Shown one piece after another: positions 8,468-17,599 of a stretch of DNA of 18,657 nt (positions within the stretch are counted from its first letter, which is position 1; each line of letters begins with the position of its first letter). Source of the DNA: Trichomonas tenax (Eukaryota > Parabasalia > Trichomonadida > Trichomonadidae). The translations under genes and the position numbers were made by a program. The DNA lies in assembly GCA_023091735.1 (NCBI GenBank), contig JALKBU010000999.1, positions 1 through 18,657 of the forward strand. The letters are read 5' to 3'. The notes under the pieces are model-generated. The model did not search any database and was not told the origin of the DNA. It was given only the letters and a program-made list of their open reading frames with translations.

Positions 8468-9850
8468 CAATTTACATAACATTTCAATTTCGTTTCAGTA
8501 TAAGATTTTGATTCAAGATATTGAATGATATCATGTGATTGCATCTCATAAGCAACAGATAATGGAGATTTAAATTCTATTAACGAACAAATTTCAATGA
8601 TTAATACCATCAAACAATGATAATCAAATGAGATTAAATGCATATGATACGAAAATAATTGGCGACGTTTAAGTTAGTATTAGCACCGTGCTCAACAAGA
8701 TATTGCACACTTTCCAGAGATTTCTTTTCAACGGCATTCATTAATGGAGTTTTGTTTGATTTAGAAAAACAAATGATATTGATCGATTTCAATTACAAAG
8801 GAGAGTGATATATTCGATATCATAATGATGTTCATTCGAAATTATAGTCATATTTACATCCATACCATGCTCAACGACATATTCAACTATATCCAGCGAC
8901 TTCATTTCAATAGCCGTAGATAGAGGAGCCCATTTTCATAATTATTAATTTATTTCCAAATATGATTGATGAATCTTGAATTATGAAAATTAACAAAAAA
9001 AGCAAAATCAATATCATATCCATTCTCACAAAGAAATATAAAGGCATCAAATCTGCCATAATAAAAATACCTGGCTGCGCACATTACTCCCATTGATCCT
9101 TTTGTTTCGAGTAATCAATTAGAAATATCATAATTAACATTCAAAAGAGCAGAACTCAAATCTCGATCAGATATTGAATGACCTTCATTGTATAATGACA
9201 TAATGATAGTTTTATTGCTACCAAGGACAGATAGTTCGAATGTATGATCAGTTATTTTGCTTCCCATAAGTTTTAGCAGCTTAAAGCATCTCTCAGATCC
9301 ATATTTGCATGCAATATCGATAAGTGACAATTCATCGATTTGTTGGTCTATATCAAATGATTCTTTCCTAATTTTTGCCTGAAGATCTTCAATTTTATCC
9401 CATGCTGCTGCGTGGAATAGAGTTTGAGAAGGATAAATATTAATTACATCATCAGATTTCCTTTCATGATTTGTTATTAAATAATTGCAACCTAAACAAT
9501 TGAGAATGATACTAAGGTCATCATTTTTAGGTATATAGTCAAATCTTTGTTGATCATAAATTGAATATTCAAAAATGTTTTTTGGAAGCATAAACGATGC
9601 TCAATCTATAAGAAATGCAATGGAATCAATACCCATAGCATGCTCATTCTGTATTTTGCATATTTCAAAAAATATTTTTTTGAATTCGTTCATTTCCTTT
9701 TTGTACATCGTTTAATGATCGCATTATATCAATATAAGGCATGAAAAATGAAGGAATTTCTGTTTCTTCAACTTTTTCACCTTTAATTCTTGATATAAAA
9801 CCATTCTTTTTTCCACTAAAAATATGATCAAAATTTCGCTTTCTATCACA
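8468..9850 (-). pseudogene. Shattered DUF3447/ankyrin pseudogene
   Basis: A decayed member of the trichomonad DUF3447-ankyrin family, readable as segments in changing minus-strand frames. 9850-9668 holds the N-terminal helices (MPYIDIMRSL), ending at TGA 9665-9667. After a frame change at a run of A and T near 9665, the frame continues (DSIAFLID), hits an in-frame TGA at 9601-9603, resumes with MLPKNIFEYSIYDQQRF, reaches a second in-frame TGA at 9115-9117, and resumes with CAARYFYYGRFDAFIFL before TAA at 8950-8952. Three more ankyrin pieces follow in three different frames: APLSTAIEMKSLDIVEYVVE (about 8930-8870), TPLMNAVEKKSLESVQYLVE (about 8750-8690) and SPLSVAYEMQSHDIIQYLE (about 8568-8510). 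No single product can be made. The longest surviving ORF is 9115-9591. Confidence 0.85.
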
Positions 9851-9960
9851 TCATATGAACTTCCATAATACAATGAAGCAATACATTATAAAACTATTTT
9901 CCAATGATACAATATATTGCTGGATTAATTTCCAAACAGACCTAAGAAAGTAAAATTGAT

Positions 9961-9990
9961 GTAATATTATTTTATAACATGATAATATTC
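9961..9990. repeat. Inverted repeat at the 3' end of the DDB1-like gene
   Basis: GTAATATTAT and ATAATATTC face each other across about 11 bp. The loop contains, on the minus strand, TATAAAAT, which supplies the UAAA poly(A) signal about 15 nt after the TGA stop. A 3' UTR hairpin is possible, but in AT-rich DNA such a repeat can arise by chance. Confidence 0.35.
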
Positions 9991-12964
9991 AACAAAAATC
10001 AGTTAACTTGGTGCTTTTGATCCATCTTGTGGCAACTGATAATACATCTGGTGATAGATTATATTTTGCAGCGATCTGTTCGAGTTTGTCTTCATTAACT
10101 CTTATTAAATCTCCATCAGCAAATCCGTATGAATTCTCGTCATATGTAGGCGTTAACAATCTTCTATATTTGGAACAAAGAGCATCTCCTGCTTCTTCAT
10201 TTGACTTTATAATTGCATTTTCAAGCTCACATAGCTTCTCGAATGTATCATTATCAACAAAATTGAGTATAACAATTGATCCATCGAGAGTTGTTCCAAT
10301 GCACAATTCAGTTGTATCTGTAGTAATCTTCCATGGAGATATTGTTGTCATAATCGAGCCAATGAATATTCTTGCTACGTTCATCATCGAAAATGTTCCA
10401 TGGCTGCTGCACATAACAAAGATTTCTCCTCTAAGAGTTCCTGCAATCAATCCATTTTCGCCATAAAAAGTGCTGCTGACAGTTTTCCTAGCATTGTCGT
10501 CTGAGTTTTCTAAAGATAAATCTCCATAGCCGCACTCGTATACATTGAGTTCTCCCTGTGCACCAATACTCATCACTCTTGTGCCACTTGAGATCAAGCG
10601 AGTAATTAAACGAACGTTTTGAACAGATATAACAGTCAAGAAAAGAGATCCAGTTTGTGTTACTTCGACTGTATGCAATATCAAATCTGAACAAGCTGCA
10701 ACAACAAGATACTCACCAGCATATGTCACACCAAGGATTGGCTGATCAAATTCCAAATTGCTTAAATATTCAGCGCCTTGTTCAGTTTTCTCGACGAATA
10801 TAACTTGACCGCCGCCATCATCTGAAGCACTTGCAATGGCAAAGAAAGTTCTTCCTGCTGTGACAAAGCAACACATTCCATTATATACAAAACTGGCTTT
10901 AAGATTGACAGAAGCAAGTTCATCGAGAGACTGATTCAAGAAATTGACAATAACTCTATCATTTTCTCTTCCAACAAATGTGATAACACCTGTTGGTGAT
11001 GTATCCATGCACTCTATGAAACCATTGAAGTTGTATGTTTTCTGTTTTGTGATGTTTGGTTCAACAAGTTTTCCGAAAACAACAACGTGATCACTTAAAG
11101 TTGCAATCTCATCCTTGCTTAGCCAAACAGAAGAGATAAATGAATCTTGTGAAAGAAGTGGATAGAATCCTAATCCGTTTTGGCTAATTTTAACAATTGT
11201 CGGTTCAGTACCTGATATTAATGCAAATTCTGATTGCTCGGCATAAGTTGTGATTGAAGTTGCAGAGCCACAAGCTTTTGCTTCAGCAGTCTTTGTAAAG
11301 ACTCCATCGCTATCGATTTGGCCGCATAAAACAAATCCTGTTGATGAAACAAAAACTAAAGTTCCAGAAACATTAACAACTGAAATGAGTAATTCAGAAG
11401 TATCGCTAAAAGTGGAGCAAAGTTTTCCTGCACGCATGTCATAAACTGATAAAGGAGTAGAATTCCATGTGGTGACAATAAGGAAGTTATTGTGAATGTA
11501 AATGTTACATATTTCACCATCTATTTCAAGAGAGTTGATCAAATTAAGTTCTGACTTAGAATGTGAGAAAATCGAAATGTTCGATAAACTTGTTTTAACT
11601 GCCATCAAGTCTTTTGAAATTACAGCTAATTCAGCTTGGATTGGATAGTTAATAAATGCTGCGTCACTGAAAACAACAATTGTTGAAACTGTAACTTGAA
11701 CTTCATAGTTTTCATCTGTATAATAAGCAAGTGTTCTTTCACCTCTGATCATACGTGTAACGAGAATCTCAGAAAGACTTTCTTTATCGATAAACAGCGT
11801 TTGATCTGAACCACTGATTATGATCTTGCTTTGACTTGAAAACAAAGAAACATCTTTGATTGAATCAATTACAGCCTTCTTCTCGAAATTTAGAGCAAGA
11901 ACAAAAACATTAAGCGCAGAAGGTTTCATGCCGCTGCAAACAACCAATTTATCGAGGTTATCAGATGAACAAGGAATAGTTCTATGCATTCTAATCATTC
12001 CTATATCATCTGGCTGAACTAAAAATCTGTTTTCTATTGGATCATAAATCGCAAAACCATTCCATTTCGTTATATATAAAAAGAAGTTATCATTGATAAT
12101 CGTTGCCATTTTCAAAGGTGGACAGCCATCAAGTTGCCTAAACTTTCCATTGGCAAGCATAAATATTGTGCTGTCATCAAAAGAAATGAAAATTCCATCA
12201 GGAAAAACACATGAAAAAGAAACTTTGTCCACCGAAGGTAGACGGAATTCTTGGATTGGTTTAGAGAATCCATTCGTTATAAATTCATGAATATCAAACA
12301 ATATTAGTGCATTATTTGCAAAGATATAAATTATATTTTCTTCAAAAAACCAAAAATCAATATTAAATGGAATTTCGAATGACTTAACCGATTCTGCAAA
12401 GTTCTGGCTTTCAAATGATTCAACAAAGTTCTCACATATCATCAAATATTCATTTTGTTCAGTAATGCAAATGTTATTGGAAATCTGAATCTTCTTTGGT
12501 GAGAATTTATCGATAGGTAACTCATTGAATGAATTTTCATGTGCGATATCGATTGAATATAAAATAAATGGGTAAAGAAAAATAAATAATTTTTGTCCAA
12601 TTGCTTTCATAGTGATATTTCTACTCGGTCTGACACCTTCAACTCTAAGCGAAATGATTTCATGACATTTTGCTTGTGAATTTTCGAAAGAAAGTAATTG
12701 TATTGAAAAATCTGAACAAAAAAGAAGTACAGAGTCCATCTCGGATTCACTAATCCGCATTAGCACAGCTTCGAGAATGTAAGAATATATAGGAGCCTCA
12801 AATATAGTTTGAATATGATCATTTTCAGGAAGATAAGTCAATAATTCAACAGATCGAGGGTGCACAACGATGATATGTTGATCTCTGGGCGAAAAAAAGT
12901 TTCCTGCTCTGCCAAAAATGGCTTTTCCGGATGCCAAAGGTGTTGAAATGATTACACCCGGCAT
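9989..12964 (-). CDS. CPSF-A/DDB1-family beta-propeller protein
   Basis: A 991-aa member of the family that includes DDB1 (CUL4 ubiquitin ligase adaptor), SF3B3 and CPSF1. It is mostly short beta strands throughout, as expected for WD40-like propellers. The C-terminus has the family signature: IGTTLDGSIVIL, then a helix of the LENAIIKS type, then YRRLLTP, then FADGDLI, which corresponds to the conserved F-x-DGDLIE helix start of DDB1 and the VIDGDL of SF3B3. An internal LVVCSGMKPSALNVF fits the DDB1 LVTCSG region. It is shorter than DDB1 (about 1,140 aa), so loops or part of a propeller are reduced. DDB1 is favoured by size and the C-terminal motif, but assignment within the family is uncertain. 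The ATG is supported by a TCACTTTT initiator ending 5 nt upstream. Confidence 0.75.
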   Translation of the reverse strand: MPGVIISTPLASGKAIFGRAGNFFSPRDQHIIVVHPRSVELLTYLPENDHIQTIFEAPIYSYILEAVLMRISESEMDSVLLFCSDFSIQLLSFENSQAKCHEIISLRVEGVRPSRNITMKAIGQKLFIFLYPFILYSIDIAHENSFNELPIDKFSPKKIQISNNICITEQNEYLMICENFVESFESQNFAESVKSFEIPFNIDFWFFEENIIYIFANNALILFDIHEFITNGFSKPIQEFRLPSVDKVSFSCVFPDGIFISFDDSTIFMLANGKFRQLDGCPPLKMATIINDNFFLYITKWNGFAIYDPIENRFLVQPDDIGMIRMHRTIPCSSDNLDKLVVCSGMKPSALNVFVLALNFEKKAVIDSIKDVSLFSSQSKIIISGSDQTLFIDKESLSEILVTRMIRGERTLAYYTDENYEVQVTVSTIVVFSDAAFINYPIQAELAVISKDLMAVKTSLSNISIFSHSKSELNLINSLEIDGEICNIYIHNNFLIVTTWNSTPLSVYDMRAGKLCSTFSDTSELLISVVNVSGTLVFVSSTGFVLCGQIDSDGVFTKTAEAKACGSATSITTYAEQSEFALISGTEPTIVKISQNGLGFYPLLSQDSFISSVWLSKDEIATLSDHVVVFGKLVEPNITKQKTYNFNGFIECMDTSPTGVITFVGRENDRVIVNFLNQSLDELASVNLKASFVYNGMCCFVTAGRTFFAIASASDDGGGQVIFVEKTEQGAEYLSNLEFDQPILGVTYAGEYLVVAACSDLILHTVEVTQTGSLFLTVISVQNVRLITRLISSGTRVMSIGAQGELNVYECGYGDLSLENSDDNARKTVSSTFYGENGLIAGTLRGEIFVMCSSHGTFSMMNVARIFIGSIMTTISPWKITTDTTELCIGTTLDGSIVILNFVDNDTFEKLCELENAIIKSNEEAGDALCSKYRRLLTPTYDENSYGFADGDLIRVNEDKLEQIAAKYNLSPDVLSVATRWIKSTKLTDFC

Positions 12965-12968
12965 CGAG

Positions 12969-12977
12969 AAAAGTGAC
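12969..12977 (-). promoter_or_regulatory. Initiator of the DDB1-like gene
   Basis: The minus strand reads GTCACTTTT, a full match to the Trichomonas initiator TCA(+1)Y(T/A). The predicted start A is at 12974, giving a 10-nt leader before the ATG at 12964. In Trichomonas this element is bound by IBP39 (established knowledge). Confidence 0.7.
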
Positions 12978-13658
12978 GACGATCATGATTTTCTAAAAAT
13001 TCAAAAAATCATTTTTTGACATGTAAAGTTAAACTCAGAACACTATCATTTTACTTTATATTTAGGATCTACATAAAATGGTGATATTAATTTCCGACCA
13101 ATAATGTTTTTCTAGAAAATAACAATTTGTCAAAAATATAATTTTTCTGACATGTAATTTCAAATTTTAATTTAGCTCTTTTCCAATAAATTATATATCT
13201 GATGATCTAGGGCTATTTTTGTTTCAGTATTTTGAGCAAAAATTCTTGCTATTATTATCGATTGGAAGAGTTGATGAAGTTTTATTCAAATCTCAATAGT
13301 TTACTGACATTATGAATAAAACAAAGATAAATATAGTAGAGTATATAGGATATGATATATGAGATATTATAATAATCATACAGCTCATAATGGTGAAAAG
13401 TTAAATTCATGATAAGTGCTCCGTGAGATTACAAAAATGGTTTTTGACATGTAAAGTTGTTGGAAATGATAAATCAAAATAGCTTGAAATATTCGATTAA
13501 TCGAAATATTAATATAATGATTATATAAAACTTATTTCATAGCATTTATTTTTTAGTAGCGAGATATACAATTTACTTTTTGACTTCGAAATCAACAAAA
13601 ATAGTCTCATTAATATTGACACTTTTATTCAAAAAGTGCCAACAATTTTTAAACAGAT
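12978..13658. promoter_or_regulatory. Divergent intergenic region with three TGACATGTAA motifs
   Basis: No gene is visible. Between the divergent DDB1-like and 293-aa genes lie three same-strand copies: TGACATGTAAA at 13017-13027, TGACATGTAAT at 13148-13158 and TGACATGTAAA at 13445-13455. The first and third sit in an identical 18-bp word, TTTTTGACATGTAAAGTT (13013-13030 and 13441-13458). The middle, about 13160-13430, is plain AT-rich sequence. A shared or bidirectional control region is inferred. Confidence 0.55.
13616..13642. repeat. Inverted repeat built from two initiator cores
   Basis: TTGACACTTTT, then ATTC, then AAAAAGTGCCAA: a near-perfect palindrome in which each arm contains a CACTTTT core facing away from or toward the gene. 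The plus-strand arm would place a start at 13621, 38 nt before the ATG of the 293-aa gene. The arms differ only at the A/C position of TTGACAC versus TTGGCAC. Confidence 0.5.
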
Positions 13659-14540
13659 ATGGATTCACTCTCTTACTATGCTCTTGAAATAACGAGAGAA
13701 TTATTGAAGGGAGAGTCAGTGAATCCAACGATATTGGATTTTCTTAAAAATTACGCTTCTACACTCAAAGTTGACCAAGAAAATCAAGGAGAAAACGATC
13801 TTTTGAAGAGTGATGACGAATTTGATATAGAGTACGGAGCAAAATCGATTACTGGAATGCAGAATTCAATTAATATCGAAAGAACAAATACGATTAAAAA
13901 ATTATATCAAGATCCAGATCCTACAGAAGATAACAAGTCGCGTGCACACTTTGTTACGTTTAAGAAACCATTAACAATACATGAAGTACAGAAAAGCAAG
14001 AAAAATCACATGGATAAAATGCAAAAACGAAGAAAAGAAATGTTTAAACCAATTAAACCAGAAACAATTTTACAAAATCAAAAAGAACAACAAGAAATGC
14101 TCAAAAGAATCGGTGCAAAGCCTTATAGAGAAACATTATCAAATCAAGATCTTGAAGCACGAAATGAACGACAAAGAAGACAAGACACACGTAGGAGATA
14201 CGGTGAAACATTGTCAGCAACACAGAGACAAAGAATTACACAAAAATCACAACCAGTTCAAATTATACAAGAAAAACCAGCACCACCATTCGATCCATCA
14301 CTACGCGACTACCTTAGCAAGATAAATAAAGAGGTTCAACAATATGATTCATTTATTGATGATCTTTGTAAAGAAGTTAACTTGCCATATTACGACACAG
14401 AGTCTATTCACACACTTTTAGATACTCCATTAAATCCAAATCAGAGTGGATCTGATTATCACATGCGTTTTGCAATTCTTTTCCAACAGCTTGAAACTCA
14501 AGAAGAAAGGATAGAGCAATTGAAAGCTGATCTCGAATAA
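13659..14540 (+). CDS. Unrecognised charged helical protein (293 aa)
   Basis: I do not recognise this protein. Residues 1-36 form a hydrophobic-patterned helix pair (YYALEITRELL, ILDFLKNYA). 40-60 are acidic (DDEFDIEYG). 105-190 are strongly basic and probably helical. The segment contains two related units beginning YRETLSNQ and YGETLSATQ, each followed by an Arg/Gln-rich run. A short proline patch (PAPPFDPS) leads to a second structured region with a C-terminal helix ending EERIEQLKADLE. There is no signal peptide or membrane segment. The shape suggests an adaptor or a cytoskeletal or RNA-associated protein, but no function is claimed. The ATG at 13659 follows the paired CACTTTT element, and the stop is TAAATTG, with UAAA overlapping the stop. 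Confidence 0.7.
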   Translation: MDSLSYYALEITRELLKGESVNPTILDFLKNYASTLKVDQENQGENDLLKSDDEFDIEYGAKSITGMQNSINIERTNTIKKLYQDPDPTEDNKSRAHFVTFKKPLTIHEVQKSKKNHMDKMQKRRKEMFKPIKPETILQNQKEQQEMLKRIGAKPYRETLSNQDLEARNERQRRQDTRRRYGETLSATQRQRITQKSQPVQIIQEKPAPPFDPSLRDYLSKINKEVQQYDSFIDDLCKEVNLPYYDTESIHTLLDTPLNPNQSGSDYHMRFAILFQQLETQEERIEQLKADLE

Positions 14541-14977
14541 ATTGTTTATTTATTTAGTGTTTTTGAAATCTAAATATTTATAAACTTTCATTCAAATACA
14601 ATAATCAAATTAACCACGAATATATTGAAATTATAACAAAACTTTGGAATTCAAGAAGGATCAGTTAGATAAAAATACTTCATACACTTAGAAATTGTTT
14701 TGAATATATAAAAGATAGTTTATAAAGACTGACGATTTGTGGAGATGATAAACTAATAGAACTGAAGAGAAAACTTGTGTTTAGAAGATCTGTTTGCAAA
14801 CAAATAAATGATGTCTAAACAATATTTAAAGAATTAAAGCGAAATATTAAGGTAAAATGAAAATATGCACGAAAATATAACGAATGATCATATTTTTAGG
14901 TGAACTTTTTCCTCAAATAAATTTACGTAAAATAAAATAAACTTTTTGAAAAGTGACCTAAAAAATATAAAAATCGA
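14541..14977. other. Intergenic region, 437 bp
   Basis: It holds the 3' end of the 293-aa gene and the 5' region of the ankyrin/polyproline gene. The last 80 bp contain AACTTTTT elements (14903-14910 and 14940-14947), a perfect 10-bp palindrome TTTACGTAAA (14922-14931) and an AAAAGTGACC word (14949-14958). The rest is AT-rich without a recognisable gene. Confidence 0.45.
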
Positions 14978-16777
14978 ATGCAGTGCGACCCCGAAGAACT
15001 CTTCGTTGCACTCCAATCCGATGATGAGACAACGCTCGCGCAGCTCTTCAACACCGGTCTGCAGCTTGACGCGAAGCTTATAGACGCAAATCACGTTTTA
15101 CCGCCTTTCTTGCAAAATCAGCCGCCTCTTCTTGCAGTCTGCGCGTATTACTGCGCGCGTCGCTGCTTCAAATTTACTGCCGAAAGGTATCAGCAGTTCT
15201 TCGTTAAAGATGCCATTGGCACTCCGATCACAGAATTCGCGATTTTGGGAGGAGACTGCGATATCATCGATCTTTTGAAGGGCTTCGGCTTAGAGTTCGA
15301 GAAGTCGCTCCCGTTTGCCGCAAAGAATCACTGCGACACAGCTTTCAAGTTCATCTGCCAAATCCAAGACAAAATATTTGATATAGATATATTAGATCAA
15401 GACAAAAACGCTTCCATCCACTACGCTGCTATGAATGGCGACTTGGATCTCATCCAATACATTTATCTTGCACGTGGCAATATTTCTCTCAGAAACGGCA
15501 ACGGCGATACACCTCTTATTCTTTGCTGCAAGAACGGTCATGCCGACTGCGTACGCTACCTCTGCAAGATTCAGGGCTTAGACCCCAACGAACCAGATAG
15601 AGAAAATTCTACTCCACTTTTATGGTCTGTTAAGTGCAACCGCACACAGTGCTCTCGCTTCCTCTTAAGCCTTCCAGCGATCAAAGTTAATGAGAAGAAT
15701 AAGGAAGGAATTGCTCCAATTCACGTTGCTGCTTTATCCGGCCATGTTTCAATTGTCCGTGCCATCTGCCAGACAGAGGGTGTTGAGATTGCAACCAAGA
15801 CAAACGCTGGTCTCAACGTTCTCCATTATGCTGCACAGTGCTCTAACGAAGAATGCTTGAGATACGTGTTGACATTAGGTTTGGACATCAACGAACTTGA
15901 CAACAAGAAGATGACACCATTGCACCACGCTGCTCTTAACGGCAGAGTTGGAAACACAAGATTATTACTCGAACAAAATGGAATCCAGCCAAATCTGAAG
16001 GATGACGAACAAAACACACCTTTACACGCAGCTGCTAAAGCTGGCCGCACAGAATGCGTCCGTCTTCTTGCTGAACGTGAGGATGCTTTGATCAATGATG
16101 GAAACTTCGAACTTAACACACCACTCCATCTCGCCGCTATTGCTGGACACACAGAAACATGCCGTTACCTCTTAACAGTCGATAAAGTCAATCCAAATGC
16201 CAAGGCTTTGTGGGAAAAGACACCATTGCATTATGCCGCTCAGTACGGATTCCCAGATGTTTGCCGCGTCTTCTGCGATTGCGAGCGTTGCGATGTCAAC
16301 CAGCGTAACGTTTGGGGCAAGACTCCATTGCACTACGCGACCCTTCTCGAGAACACAGATACAGTTACAGTCCTCGTCTCAGAGCCACGTATTCAGATCA
16401 ACATTGCAAACAACTTTAACAACACACCACTCGATTACACAGCCAGAACTGGTGCTTACGATGAAGCACTTCTTCTCCTCAACGTCGATGGCGTTCAATA
16501 CAACAGAGTCGCATCAAAGGGCCTTACGCCATTGCTTTATGCAGTCATGCACAACCACGAACGTGTCGTCGATCTCCTCCTCGAAAAGGACGACCTCGAC
16601 GTCAGGTTCAAGGATCCACTTGGCAGATCAGCTCTCGATTACTCCAATGTCATTGGAAATCCAATCGTCAAGACTTCACTTTACAAGTATATTGGAGAAG
16701 CTGAACCGACAAACGCAGGACTGGATGCCCCGCCGCCGCCACCACCACCACCCCCGCCGCCACCGGGTGCTCTGTGA
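14978..16777 (+). CDS. Ankyrin-repeat protein with polyproline tail (599 aa)
   Basis: A long ankyrin solenoid, presumably a cytoplasmic scaffold. Residues 1-142 are a helical N-terminal domain of the DUF3447 style (TEFAILGGDCDIIDLLKGFG). From about 143 to 575 run roughly 12-13 consecutive ankyrin repeats with well kept TPLHxAA cores, such as TPLHHAALNGR, TPLHAAAKAGR, TPLHLAAIAGH and TPLHYAAQYGF. The C-terminus is 12 consecutive prolines (585-596) followed by GAL. Such a tract usually binds profilin, SH3, WW or EVH1 domains. The gene is visibly richer in G+C and C-ending codons than its neighbours, which in trichomonads suggests strong expression. The stop TGA is followed by TATTAAAG, supplying UAAA. 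No perfect TCACTTT initiator is seen; AACTTTTT at 14940 is the nearest candidate. Confidence 0.9.
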   Translation: MQCDPEELFVALQSDDETTLAQLFNTGLQLDAKLIDANHVLPPFLQNQPPLLAVCAYYCARRCFKFTAERYQQFFVKDAIGTPITEFAILGGDCDIIDLLKGFGLEFEKSLPFAAKNHCDTAFKFICQIQDKIFDIDILDQDKNASIHYAAMNGDLDLIQYIYLARGNISLRNGNGDTPLILCCKNGHADCVRYLCKIQGLDPNEPDRENSTPLLWSVKCNRTQCSRFLLSLPAIKVNEKNKEGIAPIHVAALSGHVSIVRAICQTEGVEIATKTNAGLNVLHYAAQCSNEECLRYVLTLGLDINELDNKKMTPLHHAALNGRVGNTRLLLEQNGIQPNLKDDEQNTPLHAAAKAGRTECVRLLAEREDALINDGNFELNTPLHLAAIAGHTETCRYLLTVDKVNPNAKALWEKTPLHYAAQYGFPDVCRVFCDCERCDVNQRNVWGKTPLHYATLLENTDTVTVLVSEPRIQINIANNFNNTPLDYTARTGAYDEALLLLNVDGVQYNRVASKGLTPLLYAVMHNHERVVDLLLEKDDLDVRFKDPLGRSALDYSNVIGNPIVKTSLYKYIGEAEPTNAGLDAPPPPPPPPPPPPGAL

Positions 16778-17016
16778 CAATAATTTTTTTTATTAAAGTT
16801 TTTTACAGTTTTTTGACTTTTTCGCAAATAAATATATCAATTTTAATAACTCTAAACCAATTCCACTATTTTTAAAACAAATCTTTTGCAATTTGAATTT
16901 TGGATATAAATTTAAGTTAGATTCTAATTTCCAAAGAATACTTTAAAGCTTGGGCTCTGTTAACTCTATAATCATATAATAGTTTATTAAATAACAACAA
17001 AAATTCTATATTCAAC
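16778..17016. terminator. Convergent 3' region, 239 bp
   Basis: The ankyrin/polyproline gene and the NOT-box gene converge here. TATTAAAG at about 16791 serves the plus-strand gene. On the minus strand the NOT-box gene's TAG is followed about 30 nt on by AATAAAC. Nothing else is recognisable in the AT-rich sequence. Confidence 0.45.
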
Positions 17017-17592
17017 CTAATCTTTGTTGATCTCTGATTTTGAAATTGAGTATGAATTTTTGACAACTATCTTCCATGAATTTGGACTATGATCGAATAC
17101 TTCAAATTTTCCAAAAATATATCTATCAGTTGATTCGTATAAGTGCGAGATAAGATGAACCCACTGCTGAATCTCATTGAGGAACATCCAGTCACGTCGC
17201 TTTAATTCTTTTGCTGCAAAATATTGATACTGAGAATTTGGGAAGTAATAGAATATATAGAATAAAATGTAAACATCGTAGTATTCGAACATCTCTGGTT
17301 GAAGAAGTTTCATAGCTGGACGTTGTGGATAGTAAGGATTTGAATCATCTGGCCTTTCTGGTTGATATTCAATGAAATCAAAAGGCAAATCCGGAACCAT
17401 TTTCATAGACTGTTCAAATTCATTTGATATTTTTTCCTCTTCGATTATTTTATTAAATTGCTTTATATCTGATTTTGCTTTCTTTGGATTTTGTAGACTT
17501 GAATGCGGTTGAGGAACAATGGATGGCTGCATTTCCATCTTAAATAAATAAGAAAAGTCTTCATTAGGATCAATTTTTGAACCTTTCTTCAT
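17017..17592 (-). CDS. CCR4-NOT complex subunit with NOT2/3/5 box
   Basis: This probably acts in the CCR4-NOT deadenylase complex, which shortens mRNA tails and represses translation. Residues about 115-190 match the NOT2_3_5 (NOT-box) domain: LFYIFYYFPNSQYQYFAAKEL followed by KRRDWMFLNEIQQWV, equivalent to the LFFIFYY...Q..AA..L..R.W.FH....WF pattern of CNOT2/CNOT3. The first 110 residues are low-complexity, with Pro- and Lys-rich stretches, and there is no long CNOT3-type coiled coil. At 191 aa it resembles a short NOT2, comparable in size to yeast Not2/Cdc36. The open frame extends to TTG at 17616, but ATG 17590-17592 is taken because TGTCACTTTTT ends 7 nt upstream. The stop is TAG. Confidence 0.8.
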   Translation of the reverse strand: MKKGSKIDPNEDFSYLFKMEMQPSIVPQPHSSLQNPKKAKSDIKQFNKIIEEEKISNEFEQSMKMVPDLPFDFIEYQPERPDDSNPYYPQRPAMKLLQPEMFEYYDVYILFYIFYYFPNSQYQYFAAKELKRRDWMFLNEIQQWVHLISHLYESTDRYIFGKFEVFDHSPNSWKIVVKNSYSISKSEINKD

Positions 17593-17599
17593 AATAAGT

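Noticed and set aside
9115..9591. 158-aa ORF as an independent gene
   Set aside because: It is bounded by two in-frame TGA codons, and family sequence continues on both sides in the same frame, so it is a pseudogene segment.
13981..14325. 114-aa plus-strand ORF inside the 293-aa gene
   Set aside because: An out-of-frame shadow of a Lys/Gln-rich coding region, with no independent start signals.
16197..16796. 199-aa plus-strand ORF overlapping the ankyrin/polyproline gene
   Set aside because: A frame shadow in GC-richer coding DNA. Its Ser/Thr/His-rich composition is typical of a shifted frame, and the real frame has clear ankyrin repeats.
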